Shown here: positions 8,680 to 17,248 of the stretch, one piece after another
Layout of the letters: the number at the start of each line of letters is the position of its first letter
Numbering within the stretch: the stretch's first letter is position 1
Assembly: GCA_029265125.1 (NCBI GenBank)
Contig: JAJUJX010000016.1
Span: forward strand, 1 to 64,000
Length of the DNA stretch: 64,000 nucleotides
Direction: 5' to 3'
DNA from: Tolumonas sp008015085
GTDB taxonomy: Bacteria > Pseudomonadota > Gammaproteobacteria > Enterobacterales > Aeromonadaceae
Position numbers and translations under genes: made by a program
The notes under the pieces: model-generated
The model's input: only the letters and a program-made list of their open reading frames with translations
What the model was told of the DNA's origin: nothing
Databases searched by the model: none

Positions 8680-9495
8680 TTATTCTGATGCTAATAGCTG
8701 GCTGCCAGAGCCAAAAGCAAAAATATCCATCGCCAGCGTACCCAGTGCAACATCTTTATGCAGGCGCATGCCCTCTTTGCTATCAGCTGCCCCAAGAGCG
8801 ACAAATAACGGCAGTAAATGCTCATCCGTGGGGTGTGCCCGGCGGGCATGAGGAGCCTGTTTGCGGTAATTGTTCAGGGCATCCAGATCCTGCTCTTCGA
8901 TTTTATCAATGATCCAATCTCGGAACTCATCAACATAAGGGTCGGCAGCTTCAGGTAGTTCGTCTGGTTGGTCCCAATGCAATTCCCCCAGATTATGAGT
9001 GAAACTGCCGGAGGCCAGGATCAGTACATCTTCCCCCGTTAATTCTCGCAGAAATTGGCCGAGCGCAAACTGGAGTTTAGGGGCAATGGATGGATTCAGC
9101 GACAGCTGAACCACCGGTACATCAGCCTGTGGATAAAGATAGCGTAGTGGCACCCAGGCGCCATGATCTAACCCGCGTTCCGCATCCAGCCGGGCATCCA
9201 GCCCAATCTTTTTCAGCATAGCCTGTACTTGCCGGGCCAGTTCAGGAGAGCCGGATGCCGGATATTGCAGTGTATATAAGGCGTTGGGAAAACCGCCAAA
9301 ATCATGAATGGTCTCCGGCATTGCGCTGCTGGTCAATGTGGGCTGCTGTGTCAGCCAGTGGGCCGAGATGACTAAGATTGCTTTCGGTTTAGGCAATTGC
9401 TGCCCGATATGAGTCAGTGCCGGGCCGGTTGTGCCGGGCTCCAGCGCCAGCATTGGTGAGCCGTGCGAAATAAACAGTGTAGGTAAGCGGGCCAT
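8680..9495 (-). CDS. ygiD: 4,5-DOPA-type extradiol dioxygenase, LigB family
   Basis: A 271-residue cytosolic enzyme of the LigB/YgiD family, zinc or iron dependent, opening catechol rings (L-DOPA extradiol cleavage in E. coli YgiD). Visible family landmarks are LFISHGSPM near the N-terminus, HDFGGFP, the LDHGAWVPL block, and SFTHNLGELHW. His residues in these blocks are the likely metal ligands. Three potential starts cluster at 9495-9504; ATG 9495 is preferred because AGGAG sits 8 bases upstream. It stands alone, convergent with the DUF2384 gene. The physiological substrate is not evident from context. Confidence 0.9.
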   Translation of the reverse strand: MARLPTLFISHGSPMLALEPGTTGPALTHIGQQLPKPKAILVISAHWLTQQPTLTSSAMPETIHDFGGFPNALYTLQYPASGSPELARQVQAMLKKIGLDARLDAERGLDHGAWVPLRYLYPQADVPVVQLSLNPSIAPKLQFALGQFLRELTGEDVLILASGSFTHNLGELHWDQPDELPEAADPYVDEFRDWIIDKIEEQDLDALNNYRKQAPHARRAHPTDEHLLPLFVALGAADSKEGMRLHKDVALGTLAMDIFAFGSGSQLLASE

Positions 9496-9635
9496 AGTCA
9501 TCACTCCTGAATATTTATAAATCAGCGATTGCTGACGGATGACTACAGCATAGTAGTTACAGTGTTGCCAAAATAGCCTTAGTCTGGCAAATCACTGTTG
9601 CTTTTAAAGTAACAATATCACTTTGTGGCAGTTCG

Positions 9636-12437
9636 TTAAGAACTTGCATTAACGACAGTCTCTGTGTCAAACAACGCAAAAACATTGGCGGCTGGCATAG
9701 GCCGATAGTAGTAGAACCCTTGAATCTCACTTACACCCAGTGCTTTGATTTTTTGCAACTGTTCATAGGTTTCAACGCCTTCGGCGACCATATCCAGCTC
9801 AAGATCTTTAGCCATGTTTATAATGGCGCGCACCAGTACCTCGCCTTGTTTTCCATCCATTAGTCGCAGAATAAAACTGCGATCTAACTTCACAATATCC
9901 AGCGGGTACTGACATAAGGTATTCAGCGCAGAATAGCCTGTTCCAAAGTCATCCAGAGCCAATTTAACACCCAATTTTTTGATCTGCTCCATCCGGCGAA
10001 CAGATTCTGCCGGGCGTTCAATCAACATGCTTTCGGTTATCTCGATTACCAGATGCTGAGGGTTGAGCGATGTTTCGTCGAGAATATTCCGCAAGTTGGC
10101 TAATAAACTGGAGCTGGAGAAGTGGTGCGCTGAGAAATTCACATGCACAGACAAAGCCGATTGTCCTTGCACGGTGCGCATATGATTCAGCTGTTGCACG
10201 AACTGGCACGCTTGTATCAGCATCTGTTCACCCAATTCGACAATCAGGTTACTTTCTTCAGCCATTGGGATAAAGCGGGCAGGGGAAATCGGACCTAATT
10301 CATCATGCTGCCAGCGGGCTAACGCTTCAAAACCGATAATTTCACCTTTGGAGCAGGAAACAATCGGCTGGAAGACCGGTGTGATTTGGCCATTACGGAT
10401 AGCAGAGGGCAGATCGCGTTGGATCGCGAGGGTCTCCAGAGCTTCCAGATACATCCGATGGCTAAAGATCTGAATACGCTTACTTTGTTTCTTCGCTTTG
10501 CTCATGGCAAAGTCAGCGCAACGCAGCACATCTTCCACTGTCGTATATTCCATGCCACCGATAATGACACTGATGGTGGTGGAAATTTCCAATGAAACGC
10601 CATCAATAATCAGCGGTTGCAGGAGTAGTTTCTGTAGTTCATGAGCCAGCCGTACGGGTTGATAAGGGGTGGCGATTTCAGGAATAAAAACCACAAATTC
10701 GTCACCTGCAATGCGGGCCAGCGAGCTCATGCTACAGGTATCGCATTCGATACCTAAACGTAGTGCAACTGATTTGATGACGCCATCTCCGATTTCATGA
10801 CCGAACGTATCGTTGATGGCCCGGAAGCGATCTAAATTGATATACAACAAGGCAAACCGATGCCCGTCTGTCAGTTGTTTCAGTATGGGTTCCATGCGCT
10901 GGATCAGTGCATAGCGATTCAGCAAGCCGGTTAACGTGTCATTAAAGACCAGCCGGCGGATCTTGTTCTCATGTAGTCGGCGTTCAGAAATATCATTCAT
11001 GCAGACCAGTAATGCCTGGGCACCATGATGATCAATTGGTGTGATGTCGAGTTCACAAGGCACCAGCCAGCCTAAATGCCCTACGATATCCCATTCAAAC
11101 TTGTACTCTTTCGCCGTAATACGCTGATAGAACAGATCACTGCCGGAATCTTGCTTACCTGCGACATGCAGCAGATTATCCATATGCCGTCCGATCAGAT
11201 CTCCCATACTGTCATAACCCAGCATATTGGCGGCAGCCTGGTTGGCACTCAGAACTCGTTTTTCATGGGTGATCAGCATCGGCTGACTGGCATTTTCATA
11301 GACGGCATAAAACTTATTTTCAACTTCTTCCAGGGCATCATTATCTGCCAGCTTGGTCGAGAGTAATTTATTGACCACCTGGCTGACCATAGATATTTCA
11401 TCCTGGACATTATCCTGACTCAACGGCTGAGAATAATCGTTCTGTGCCAGTCGTTTCAGGCCATCTTCCAGAGCATGCAGGCGGGTGCCCAGATTACGGC
11501 GCAATTCGCGAAAGAACAGTAAGCTTATCAGTATGCCGCCAAGCACACATGAAAACGCTAATATCGATAGAGCTTCAAGACTGCTGTGGTAATAGTCTCT
11601 TGGTGCCGTGATTTTTATGAATGCGGCAGGTTGCTGATTAATATCAGGAAAAACACTGAAAACCGAGATGTCGTCATCAGTTAATATACTGGCATAAGTT
11701 GCTTTCTGCTGCTGCAGCTCGTTGTTTACCTGTTCCGGCAATATCCCCGGAGTAGTATTTAGCAAGGTTGCCTTGCCGGATAAAATTTTGTTGTAACGCT
11801 GTGGGAAAAATTCATGCACCCGTTTCAGCCAGATCATCCAGCCACCAACTTTGGAGTCCATATTGCCGGATGTTACAGGCGTAAGGGAGAGCAGCATCGG
11901 ATCACCCCATAAGGAGACGATGCCTGAGAGAGGTTTAAGCTCAGGATGTTCGGTATGTAATAAGCGTTGGAACTGTCGTCCGATTACTTTTTCAGACAGC
12001 AGTTCATTAATAAGAGCAGGATCGACAGGTTCTGAATGATCTTTTGCTGTATTTAACTGAGCGCTATCGATTACTTCACCAGTGCGGGATAAAAAGATCA
12101 TCACATTCAGATCGTTAATTTTTAACGAATCAGTATTGAGATTCCGCTCATGATAATCAGGATCACCTTCGGTCACTAATTTATAGGTTTCATCCCAGAA
12201 AGCCCAGTCTCCGCTACGCTGCGCCATATCGCTTAGTTTCAGCAGAATAGCCTGATGAGCCTGCCGGTTTGTTTCTGTAGTGGCTTTGAGTTCCAGCGCA
12301 TTAATTTCACGCAGAAAAAAGAACCAGGTCAGCAGAATGCTCAGACCCAGGATCATCAGTAAACCACCACCAAACAACAGTGCTGTACGGGTTGATAGCT
12401 TGATATGTTTTAATGACAGCAAAACCGGAGACCCCAT
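9636..12437 (-). CDS. CHASE4-HAMP-PAS-GGDEF-EAL cyclic-di-GMP enzyme
   Basis: A 933-residue inner-membrane signalling protein. Order: TM helix about 20-42; periplasmic CHASE4-like sensor about 55-280 (GDWAFWDETYKLV is characteristic); TM about 288-309; HAMP about 310-365; PAS about 375-490; GGDEF about 495-660; EAL about 675-920. The GGDEF signature is AGDEF (577-581) with no RxxD inhibitory site. The EAL domain looks fully catalytic: E704-A-L, N767, DDFGTGYS with D829-D830, K850, and E886. It is therefore likely a c-di-GMP phosphodiesterase, with a GGDEF part that may still bind GTP or retain some cyclase activity. It lies downstream of norR and is preceded by a c-di-GMP-I riboswitch on the same strand, suggesting feedback by its own second messenger. 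The ATG has no strong Shine-Dalgarno and an in-frame TGA lies directly before it. Confidence 0.93.
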   Translation of the reverse strand: MGSPVLLSLKHIKLSTRTALLFGGGLLMILGLSILLTWFFFLREINALELKATTETNRQAHQAILLKLSDMAQRSGDWAFWDETYKLVTEGDPDYHERNLNTDSLKINDLNVMIFLSRTGEVIDSAQLNTAKDHSEPVDPALINELLSEKVIGRQFQRLLHTEHPELKPLSGIVSLWGDPMLLSLTPVTSGNMDSKVGGWMIWLKRVHEFFPQRYNKILSGKATLLNTTPGILPEQVNNELQQQKATYASILTDDDISVFSVFPDINQQPAAFIKITAPRDYYHSSLEALSILAFSCVLGGILISLLFFRELRRNLGTRLHALEDGLKRLAQNDYSQPLSQDNVQDEISMVSQVVNKLLSTKLADNDALEEVENKFYAVYENASQPMLITHEKRVLSANQAAANMLGYDSMGDLIGRHMDNLLHVAGKQDSGSDLFYQRITAKEYKFEWDIVGHLGWLVPCELDITPIDHHGAQALLVCMNDISERRLHENKIRRLVFNDTLTGLLNRYALIQRMEPILKQLTDGHRFALLYINLDRFRAINDTFGHEIGDGVIKSVALRLGIECDTCSMSSLARIAGDEFVVFIPEIATPYQPVRLAHELQKLLLQPLIIDGVSLEISTTISVIIGGMEYTTVEDVLRCADFAMSKAKKQSKRIQIFSHRMYLEALETLAIQRDLPSAIRNGQITPVFQPIVSCSKGEIIGFEALARWQHDELGPISPARFIPMAEESNLIVELGEQMLIQACQFVQQLNHMRTVQGQSALSVHVNFSAHHFSSSSLLANLRNILDETSLNPQHLVIEITESMLIERPAESVRRMEQIKKLGVKLALDDFGTGYSALNTLCQYPLDIVKLDRSFILRLMDGKQGEVLVRAIINMAKDLELDMVAEGVETYEQLQKIKALGVSEIQGFYYYRPMPAANVFALFDTETVVNASS

Positions 12438-12506
12438 TCAGATGATTAAAATACCGCTGAACAGACGCACAAATATTGCCATTTGACTCTCTGGGTGAGA
12501 GCTAGG

Positions 12507-12544
12507 TGTGCAGGCAATGGCTACAAACAGGTAGCGCCTACACA
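12507..12544 (-). promoter_or_regulatory. Stem-loop between the c-di-GMP aptamer and the GGDEF-EAL start, possible expression platform
   Basis: Outer arms TGTGTAGGC / GCCTGCACA (one wobble) enclose inner arms GCTAC / GTAGC, giving a two-part hairpin. A second small hairpin (CTCTC / GAGAG) follows at about 12488-12502. Neither is followed by a U-tract, so a classical terminator is not evident. Control by translation, Rho or processing is possible, but the mechanism is inferred. Confidence 0.4.
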
Positions 12545-12551
12545 TAATGAT

Positions 12552-12642
12552 AGATGGCAACTCCGCTATCATGATCAGAAATTTATCTGATTTTAGACCG
12601 GAAGCTTTGCGTCCTGCCCTTTCGGCGCAGTTTGCCTTTTTA
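12552..12642 (-). promoter_or_regulatory. Cyclic-di-GMP-I (GEMM-I) riboswitch aptamer
   Basis: Read on the minus strand, the segment has the GEMM-I elements in order: P1 strand AAAGGCAAAC; a GNRA-capped hairpin with CCGAAAGG; the invariant GGACGCAAAGC; the TCCGGTCTAAA tetraloop-receptor strand; a P3 helix closed by ATCAG / CTGAT; then ATAGCGGAGTTGCC, which closes P1 with GGCAA. These match the Vibrio cholerae Vc2 aptamer element by element. The aptamer ends about 115 bases before the start of the GGDEF-EAL gene and begins about 100 bases after the norR stop. A candidate promoter TTGGCT - 17 bases - TAAACT lies just upstream in that gap. The identification rests on motif match rather than a covariance search. 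Confidence 0.93.
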
Positions 12643-12745
12643 CATTTAAGTTAATGCAGTTTAACAGTCTGGTGCTGTTTAGCCAATCTCACAAACAGAG
12701 CATGATGAGGCCGTCAGTTTCACTATGTTTATTATATGAACAATA

Positions 12746-14308
12746 TCAATCCTTTATGCCTAGCCGTATAGCCAGGCGATTAAGATTAGCCCGGTCGGTT
12801 TTTAACTGTCGAGCCGCAGCAGACCAGTTCCTGCCATTCTCCTGCAGGATCTGCAGGATCAACGATTTCTGAAACGCATCGACAGCTTCCCGTAATCCGT
12901 TTTCGATAACCCTGTACGTTGCATCCGTAGCCTGATTTGCGATGAGTTCCGGATTGTCTGCTGGTAATTCCATGACAGGAAGATCCAGATGTTCAGCCAG
13001 AATCAATGGCCTGCTTTGCTGATTGCGGGTGGTTTTGAGACTTGCCCGCATGAGCAAATGTTCGAGTTCACGCACGTTTCCCGGCCAGTCATAAGTTTGC
13101 ATCGCCAGCAAAGCATGAGGATGCAGGCCGATCTGACGTAATCCCAGCCGCATTCTTGCCTGATCCAGAAAATAGCTGCTCAGGGTATCCAGATCCGCTT
13201 TATGTTCACGAAGTGGCGGAACATGGATTGGGTAGACTTTCAGCCGATGGAAAAGATCGCTGCGGAAACGGCCTTCAGCGACTTCCTGTTCCAGATCCCG
13301 GTTAGTGGCGGCTATCAGACGCACATTAACTCTGAGTAATTTATCTGATCCCACCCGCTGGATCTCACCTTGCTGCAAGGCACGCAATAATTTGGCTTGC
13401 AGACTTAAAGGCAGCTCACCAATTTCATCGAGAAACAGGGTACCGCCATCTGCCAGTTCAAATTTGCCGGCACGATGACTGGTTGCTCCGGTAAATGCCC
13501 CTTTGACATGACCAAACAGCTCACTTTCAGCGATCTGCTCCGGCAGCGCAGCGCAATTGACATGAACCAGAGCCTGTTCACTGCGGCGGGAACGGGCATG
13601 CAGTGTGCGTGCGACCAGCTCTTTACCGGTGCCGGTTTCGCCGGTGATCAGTACTGCCAGATCGGTGTTGGCAACGGTATCGATTTCTTCACGCAGCTTA
13701 CGCATCTGCGGGCTGTTGCCGATCAATTCACCTTCCCGACGGCGAGCATCACGTACCAGCTCTTGCGCCAACTCTTGCTGCTGGGCTCTGCTGTGTTCTA
13801 ACGCACGGAGTAGGGCAACATTACGCAGTGTGGCGGCCGCTAAAGCGGCAAACGCTGCAACCGTCATATCATCGACGTCATCAAAGCGCCCTGGAGCCAG
13901 CGCATCCAGCGTCAGTACACCGACCAGCTGATGATCAACATACAGGCTGCAGCCCATACAGGAATGTACATCGGCGGTGCGTTCACGGTCGATGGCCAGC
14001 CAGCCGTCAAACGGATCTGCCATTTCCGCGTCAGCCGGAAAACGCACAGGATCGCGGGATTGCAGAATTGTCTGCAGACGCGGATGCTCTGCGGGCAAAA
14101 AGCGCTGGCCAATCAGTTCCGGTGCAAGCCCCATAGCGGCAACCGGCACCAGTTCGCCCTCATTCAATTGCATCAGCGACACTGCATCGCAGGGTAATAC
14201 ATCGCAGATCGCCTGCACCAGCCGCTGGTATTGCAGTTCGCCGGGCATCGAGGTGGAAAGTCCTACAGCAATTTGTAGCCAGGCTTGATCGAGCGTGGGT
14301 TGTGGCAT
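12746..14308 (-). CDS. norR: NorR, nitric-oxide-sensing sigma-54 activator
   Basis: A 520-residue bacterial enhancer-binding protein. The GAF domain (about 20-170) keeps the non-haem iron environment seen in E. coli NorR: HPRL with Arg, DPFD with D98 and D101, and D135. The NorR tyrosine of DPYD is Phe here. The AAA+ domain has Walker A GETGTGKE (223-230), GAFTGA (270-275), LFLDEIGELP and an arginine-finger region. The C-terminus has a Fis-type helix-turn-helix (WSAAARQLKTDRANLNRLA). NO binding relieves GAF inhibition and activates sigma-54 transcription, normally of norVW. No norV, norW or hmp is adjacent here: upstream is sanA on the same strand, so the target lies elsewhere. The c-di-GMP gene with its riboswitch lies downstream. 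Confidence 0.93.
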   Translation of the reverse strand: MPQPTLDQAWLQIAVGLSTSMPGELQYQRLVQAICDVLPCDAVSLMQLNEGELVPVAAMGLAPELIGQRFLPAEHPRLQTILQSRDPVRFPADAEMADPFDGWLAIDRERTADVHSCMGCSLYVDHQLVGVLTLDALAPGRFDDVDDMTVAAFAALAAATLRNVALLRALEHSRAQQQELAQELVRDARRREGELIGNSPQMRKLREEIDTVANTDLAVLITGETGTGKELVARTLHARSRRSEQALVHVNCAALPEQIAESELFGHVKGAFTGATSHRAGKFELADGGTLFLDEIGELPLSLQAKLLRALQQGEIQRVGSDKLLRVNVRLIAATNRDLEQEVAEGRFRSDLFHRLKVYPIHVPPLREHKADLDTLSSYFLDQARMRLGLRQIGLHPHALLAMQTYDWPGNVRELEHLLMRASLKTTRNQQSRPLILAEHLDLPVMELPADNPELIANQATDATYRVIENGLREAVDAFQKSLILQILQENGRNWSAAARQLKTDRANLNRLAIRLGIKD

Positions 14309-14364
14309 TACTTATACTCGGAATACATCATTAGACGTGAGTATCAATACCCTTTTTTCAGTAT

Positions 14365-15048
14365 TTATTCCACTTCAATTTGTTCACCCATGAAGCGGGG
14401 CTGGCGTTCCCAGATATAAACATCAACCAGGCACCATAAACGGGCAAAAAACTCTCTGAAACGTGTTTTGAATCCGGTGTAGGCATCCACATCCGGTGCG
14501 TTGAATCCAATAACGTCCAATTCATTGTGGCGTGCCAGAAAGATGGCCCGTTCATTTTGAAAACGCTGAGACACCACGGTGAAGCGCGTCTGCCCGAAGA
14601 CACCGTGAGCCCGCAAAATAGAATCCAGCGTGCGGAAACCGGCATAATCACTGTAAATCGCGCTGGCCGGAATACCTCGCTTTAGCAACTCGCGGCGCAT
14701 TTCGCGCGGTTCGTTATAACTCATGTGGGCATTGTCGCCGGACACAATGATCTGTTTTATTTTTCCGCTGAACCAGAGCGCGACTGTGGCATCAATCCGA
14801 TTCTGGAAATACTGATTCAATCCGCCGCTGGTCAGGTATTTCGACGTGCCCAGCACGACGGCCACTTTATTGTAGGGTACCTTTTCTACATCATCATAGG
14901 TGTACTGCCGTTCGTGGCTGATGACCTGATTGGCAAACCATAGCAGCAAAAATAGTATGATCAAAACACTGAGCACAACCCGGCGGAGGATCTGCCATCG
15001 CCGGGGGGTAAACAGGGTTGAGATGAATTTAAGATAACGAGTCAGCAA
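14365..15048 (-). CDS. sanA: SanA/YdcF-type DUF218 membrane protein
   Basis: A 227-residue protein with one N-terminal TM helix (about 24-42, RRVVLSVLIILFLLLWF) and a DUF218 domain. The alignment with E. coli SanA is strong: VVLGTSKYLTSGG, NQYFQNRI, SGDNAHMSYNEPREMRREL, DYAGFRTLDSILRA, SQRFQNERAIFLA, and YIWERQPRFMG. SanA is linked to vancomycin exclusion at high temperature and envelope barrier function; the biochemical reaction is not settled. It is followed on the same strand by norR after 56 bases. Confidence 0.9.
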   Translation of the reverse strand: MLTRYLKFISTLFTPRRWQILRRVVLSVLIILFLLLWFANQVISHERQYTYDDVEKVPYNKVAVVLGTSKYLTSGGLNQYFQNRIDATVALWFSGKIKQIIVSGDNAHMSYNEPREMRRELLKRGIPASAIYSDYAGFRTLDSILRAHGVFGQTRFTVVSQRFQNERAIFLARHNELDVIGFNAPDVDAYTGFKTRFREFFARLWCLVDVYIWERQPRFMGEQIEVE

Positions 15049-15127
15049 ACCTGAATATTCCCAAAAAGCGAAAGGAAAACAGAACTATAATACTGGATCG
15101 AAACCGGAAATACACGAGGGAGTAAGA

Positions 15128-15157
15128 ACGTCAGTATCCATATGAAGATACTGACGT
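15128..15157 (-). terminator. Strong hairpin downstream of lipA
   Basis: An 11-bp perfect inverted repeat ACGTCAGTATC / GATACTGACGT with an 8-base loop, 8 bases past the lipA stop. On the minus strand it is followed by TTCTTACTCCC, a modest U-tract. It probably ends the lipBA transcript before sanA. Confidence 0.65.
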
Positions 15158-15164
15158 GTGGTAA

Positions 15165-16130
15165 TTATTTAACTTCCTTACCCTGAGCCTGCAAGTCAGC
15201 GTGGTAAGATGAGCGGACAAACGGCCCGCAGGCTGCATGAGTGAAACCCAGATCCAGTGCGATCTGCTTCAGTTCATCAAATTCCTGTGGCGGGACATAA
15301 CGTTTTACCGGCAGGTGATGACGACTGGGTTGCAGGTACTGGCCTAAGGTCAGCATAGTGACGCCGTGGGCGCGGAGATCTTTAAGCACCTGCACGATCT
15401 CTTCGTTCGTTTCACCGAGCCCCATCATCAGACCGGATTTGGTCGGCAGATCCGGGTGCAACTCTTTCATCTTTTGCAGCAATTTCAGTGACCAGGCGTA
15501 ATCTGCGCCGGGACGGGCCATGCTGTAAAGACGCGGTGCCGTTTCCAGGTTATGGTTGAAAACATCGGGCGGTATTTCACGGAAAACATCCAGCGCTTTA
15601 TCCATACGCCCACGGAAATCCGGAGTCAGGGTTTCAATCCGGGTGGTTGGTGAGGCCAGACGAATTTCGCGGATACAATCTGCAAAATGCTGAGCGCCGC
15701 CATCACGCAGGTCATCGCGATCTACCGAGGTAATCACAACGTATTTCAGCGCCATTTCACGAATGGTGTTGGCCAGTTTTTTCGGTTCGTCAGCATCTGG
15801 TGCCAGTGGTTTACCATGGGCCACATCGCAGAACGGGCAGCGACGGGTGCAGATTGCCCCGAGGATCATGAAAGTCGCGGTGCCATGGTTAAAACATTCT
15901 GACAAATTCGGGCAGGAGGCTTCTTCGCAGACGGAATGCAGATTATTTTTCCGCATGATGTTTTTGACGTGCTGGATCTTTTCGTCTGTCTTAGGCAGAC
16001 GAATACGCATCCAGTCAGGTTTTTTCAATTGCTCACCTTCATCTTCCGGCATGAATTTTACCGGAATCAGTGCCATTTTATCGGCATCGCGTAATTGCAC
16101 GCCGGGTTGAACGGTAATGGGTTTAGACAT
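15165..16130 (-). CDS. lipA: Lipoyl synthase LipA
   Basis: A 321-residue radical-SAM enzyme, the same length as E. coli LipA. It inserts two sulfurs into protein-bound octanoyl groups of lipoate-dependent dehydrogenases. Both iron-sulfur motifs are intact: auxiliary cluster CEEASCPNLSEC and SAM cluster CTRRCPFC. GLGETNEE and the C-terminal RSSYHA (auxiliary-cluster serine) are present. The ATG at 16130 is chosen by alignment with E. coli (MSKPI) and because AGGA lies 6 bases upstream; the longer frame to 16172 runs into lipB. It overlaps the lipB 3' end by 8 bases, implying translational coupling. Confidence 0.97.
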   Translation of the reverse strand: MSKPITVQPGVQLRDADKMALIPVKFMPEDEGEQLKKPDWMRIRLPKTDEKIQHVKNIMRKNNLHSVCEEASCPNLSECFNHGTATFMILGAICTRRCPFCDVAHGKPLAPDADEPKKLANTIREMALKYVVITSVDRDDLRDGGAQHFADCIREIRLASPTTRIETLTPDFRGRMDKALDVFREIPPDVFNHNLETAPRLYSMARPGADYAWSLKLLQKMKELHPDLPTKSGLMMGLGETNEEIVQVLKDLRAHGVTMLTLGQYLQPSRHHLPVKRYVPPQEFDELKQIALDLGFTHAACGPFVRSSYHADLQAQGKEVK

Positions 16131-16833
16131 GAGTTTCCTCGCAAACGGGGGCATAAATGACCGCTTCGCCATCCTGCCACTGAGAGATCCCTAACTGCCG
16201 GGTAAATGTTTGCAGCAAACCCTCTGCTGCTTCAGCCACGGTTGCGGGGCCACCCAGACTACTGCATTGCGTCATTGCCAGACCGGCATAGCCGCAAGGA
16301 TTAATGTGCTGAAATGGAGTCAGATCCATTGCCACATTGAGTGCCAGGCCATGAAATGAACGGCCATGGCGAATTCGTAAGCCTAATGAGGCAATTTTGG
16401 CATTGTTAACATAAACGCCCGGCGCATCGGCTTTGGCCTCAGCATCAATGTGGTAACTTGCTAACAATTGGATAACGGATTGTTCCAGCGCGGTAACGAG
16501 TTCGCGCACACCAATACCTAAGCGGCGAACATCCAGTAACGGATAAAAAACGAGTTGCCCCGGCCCGTGATAAGTAACCTGTCCGCCCCGATCACTTTGT
16601 ACTACCGGTATAGAAGTTGCGTGTAACAGGTGCTCCGGTTTGCCGGCTTGTCCTTGCGTATAAACAGGATGATGTTCGACCAGCCAGATCTCATCAGGCG
16701 TTTCAGCATTCCGCTGATTGGTGAAGTTTTGCATGGCATGCCAGATCGTTTCGTAGGACTGAACGCCAAGCCGCCGGACAATCAAAGATGGATGCTGCAA
16801 AATTGTTTCCGTAATGTTGCAATTTTGCTTCAT
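16123..16833 (-). CDS. lipB: Octanoyltransferase LipB
   Basis: A 236-residue enzyme moving octanoyl from acyl carrier protein to lipoyl domains, the step before LipA. Family signature RGGQVTYHGPGQLVFYPL is present, with catalytic Lys in AKIASLGLRIRHG and catalytic Cys in INPCGYAGLAMTQ. It is slightly longer than E. coli LipB (213) at both ends. It overlaps lipA by 8 bases and follows ybeD by about 60 bases, the same order as in E. coli but without the intervening ybeF. Confidence 0.97.
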   Translation of the reverse strand: MKQNCNITETILQHPSLIVRRLGVQSYETIWHAMQNFTNQRNAETPDEIWLVEHHPVYTQGQAGKPEHLLHATSIPVVQSDRGGQVTYHGPGQLVFYPLLDVRRLGIGVRELVTALEQSVIQLLASYHIDAEAKADAPGVYVNNAKIASLGLRIRHGRSFHGLALNVAMDLTPFQHINPCGYAGLAMTQCSSLGGPATVAEAAEGLLQTFTRQLGISQWQDGEAVIYAPVCEETHV

Positions 16834-16896
16834 TATAATGAGGTCGCTGGCAAATACCAGCGACTTATGCTGTGTATAGACACAACATTTATAGTG

Positions 16897-17166
16897 TTAA
16901 AGCACAACCCTGACCAGTTCGATCTGACCCAGCGCTGAATACATGGTTTCCAGATGCTCTTTGCTTGTTGCCGTGACGGTCACGGTGACAGACAGGTAAT
17001 TGCCTTTGCTGCTGGGTTTAATACTTGGGCTATAGTCGCCGGGCGCATGCTGCTGTAATACAGCGATCACCTGATCAGCCAGAGCATCATCTGCCACGCC
17101 CAGCACTTTAAACGGGAACTGGCAGGGGAAATCCAGTAACTCATCAAATTTGGTATTCAAGCCCAT
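16897..17166 (-). CDS. ybeD: YbeD-family DUF493 protein
   Basis: An 89-residue cytosolic protein of the DUF493/YbeD family with an ACT-like ferredoxin fold by family. It begins MGLNTKFDELLDFPCQFPFK and contains the conserved strand NYLSVTVTVTATSKEHLE. Function is unknown, but it sits between dacA and lipB in many gammaproteobacteria, and the fold suggests small-molecule binding. It is separated from dacA by a terminator-like hairpin. Confidence 0.92.
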   Translation of the reverse strand: MGLNTKFDELLDFPCQFPFKVLGVADDALADQVIAVLQQHAPGDYSPSIKPSSKGNYLSVTVTVTATSKEHLETMYSALGQIELVRVVL

Positions 17167-17188
17167 ATTCTGACCTCAAGCTTGTAAG

Positions 17189-17223
17189 TGAAAACAAAGA
17201 AGGCCCGTTTTTAGCGGGCCTTC
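17189..17223 (-). terminator. Terminator downstream of dacA
   Basis: Stem GAAGGCCCG / CGGGCCTTC (17199-17207 with 17215-17223). On the minus strand it is followed by TTTGTTTTC. It lies between the dacA stop and ybeD, so ybeD-lipB-lipA depends on readthrough or a promoter in the short gap. Confidence 0.85.
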
Positions 17224-17248
17224 AGGGAAACGGGTTAACGCTCGTCTG

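Noticed and set aside
9505..9635. Possible small gene between ygiD and the GGDEF-EAL stop
   Set aside because: A/T-rich stretch with no frame of useful length on either strand and no clear hairpin.
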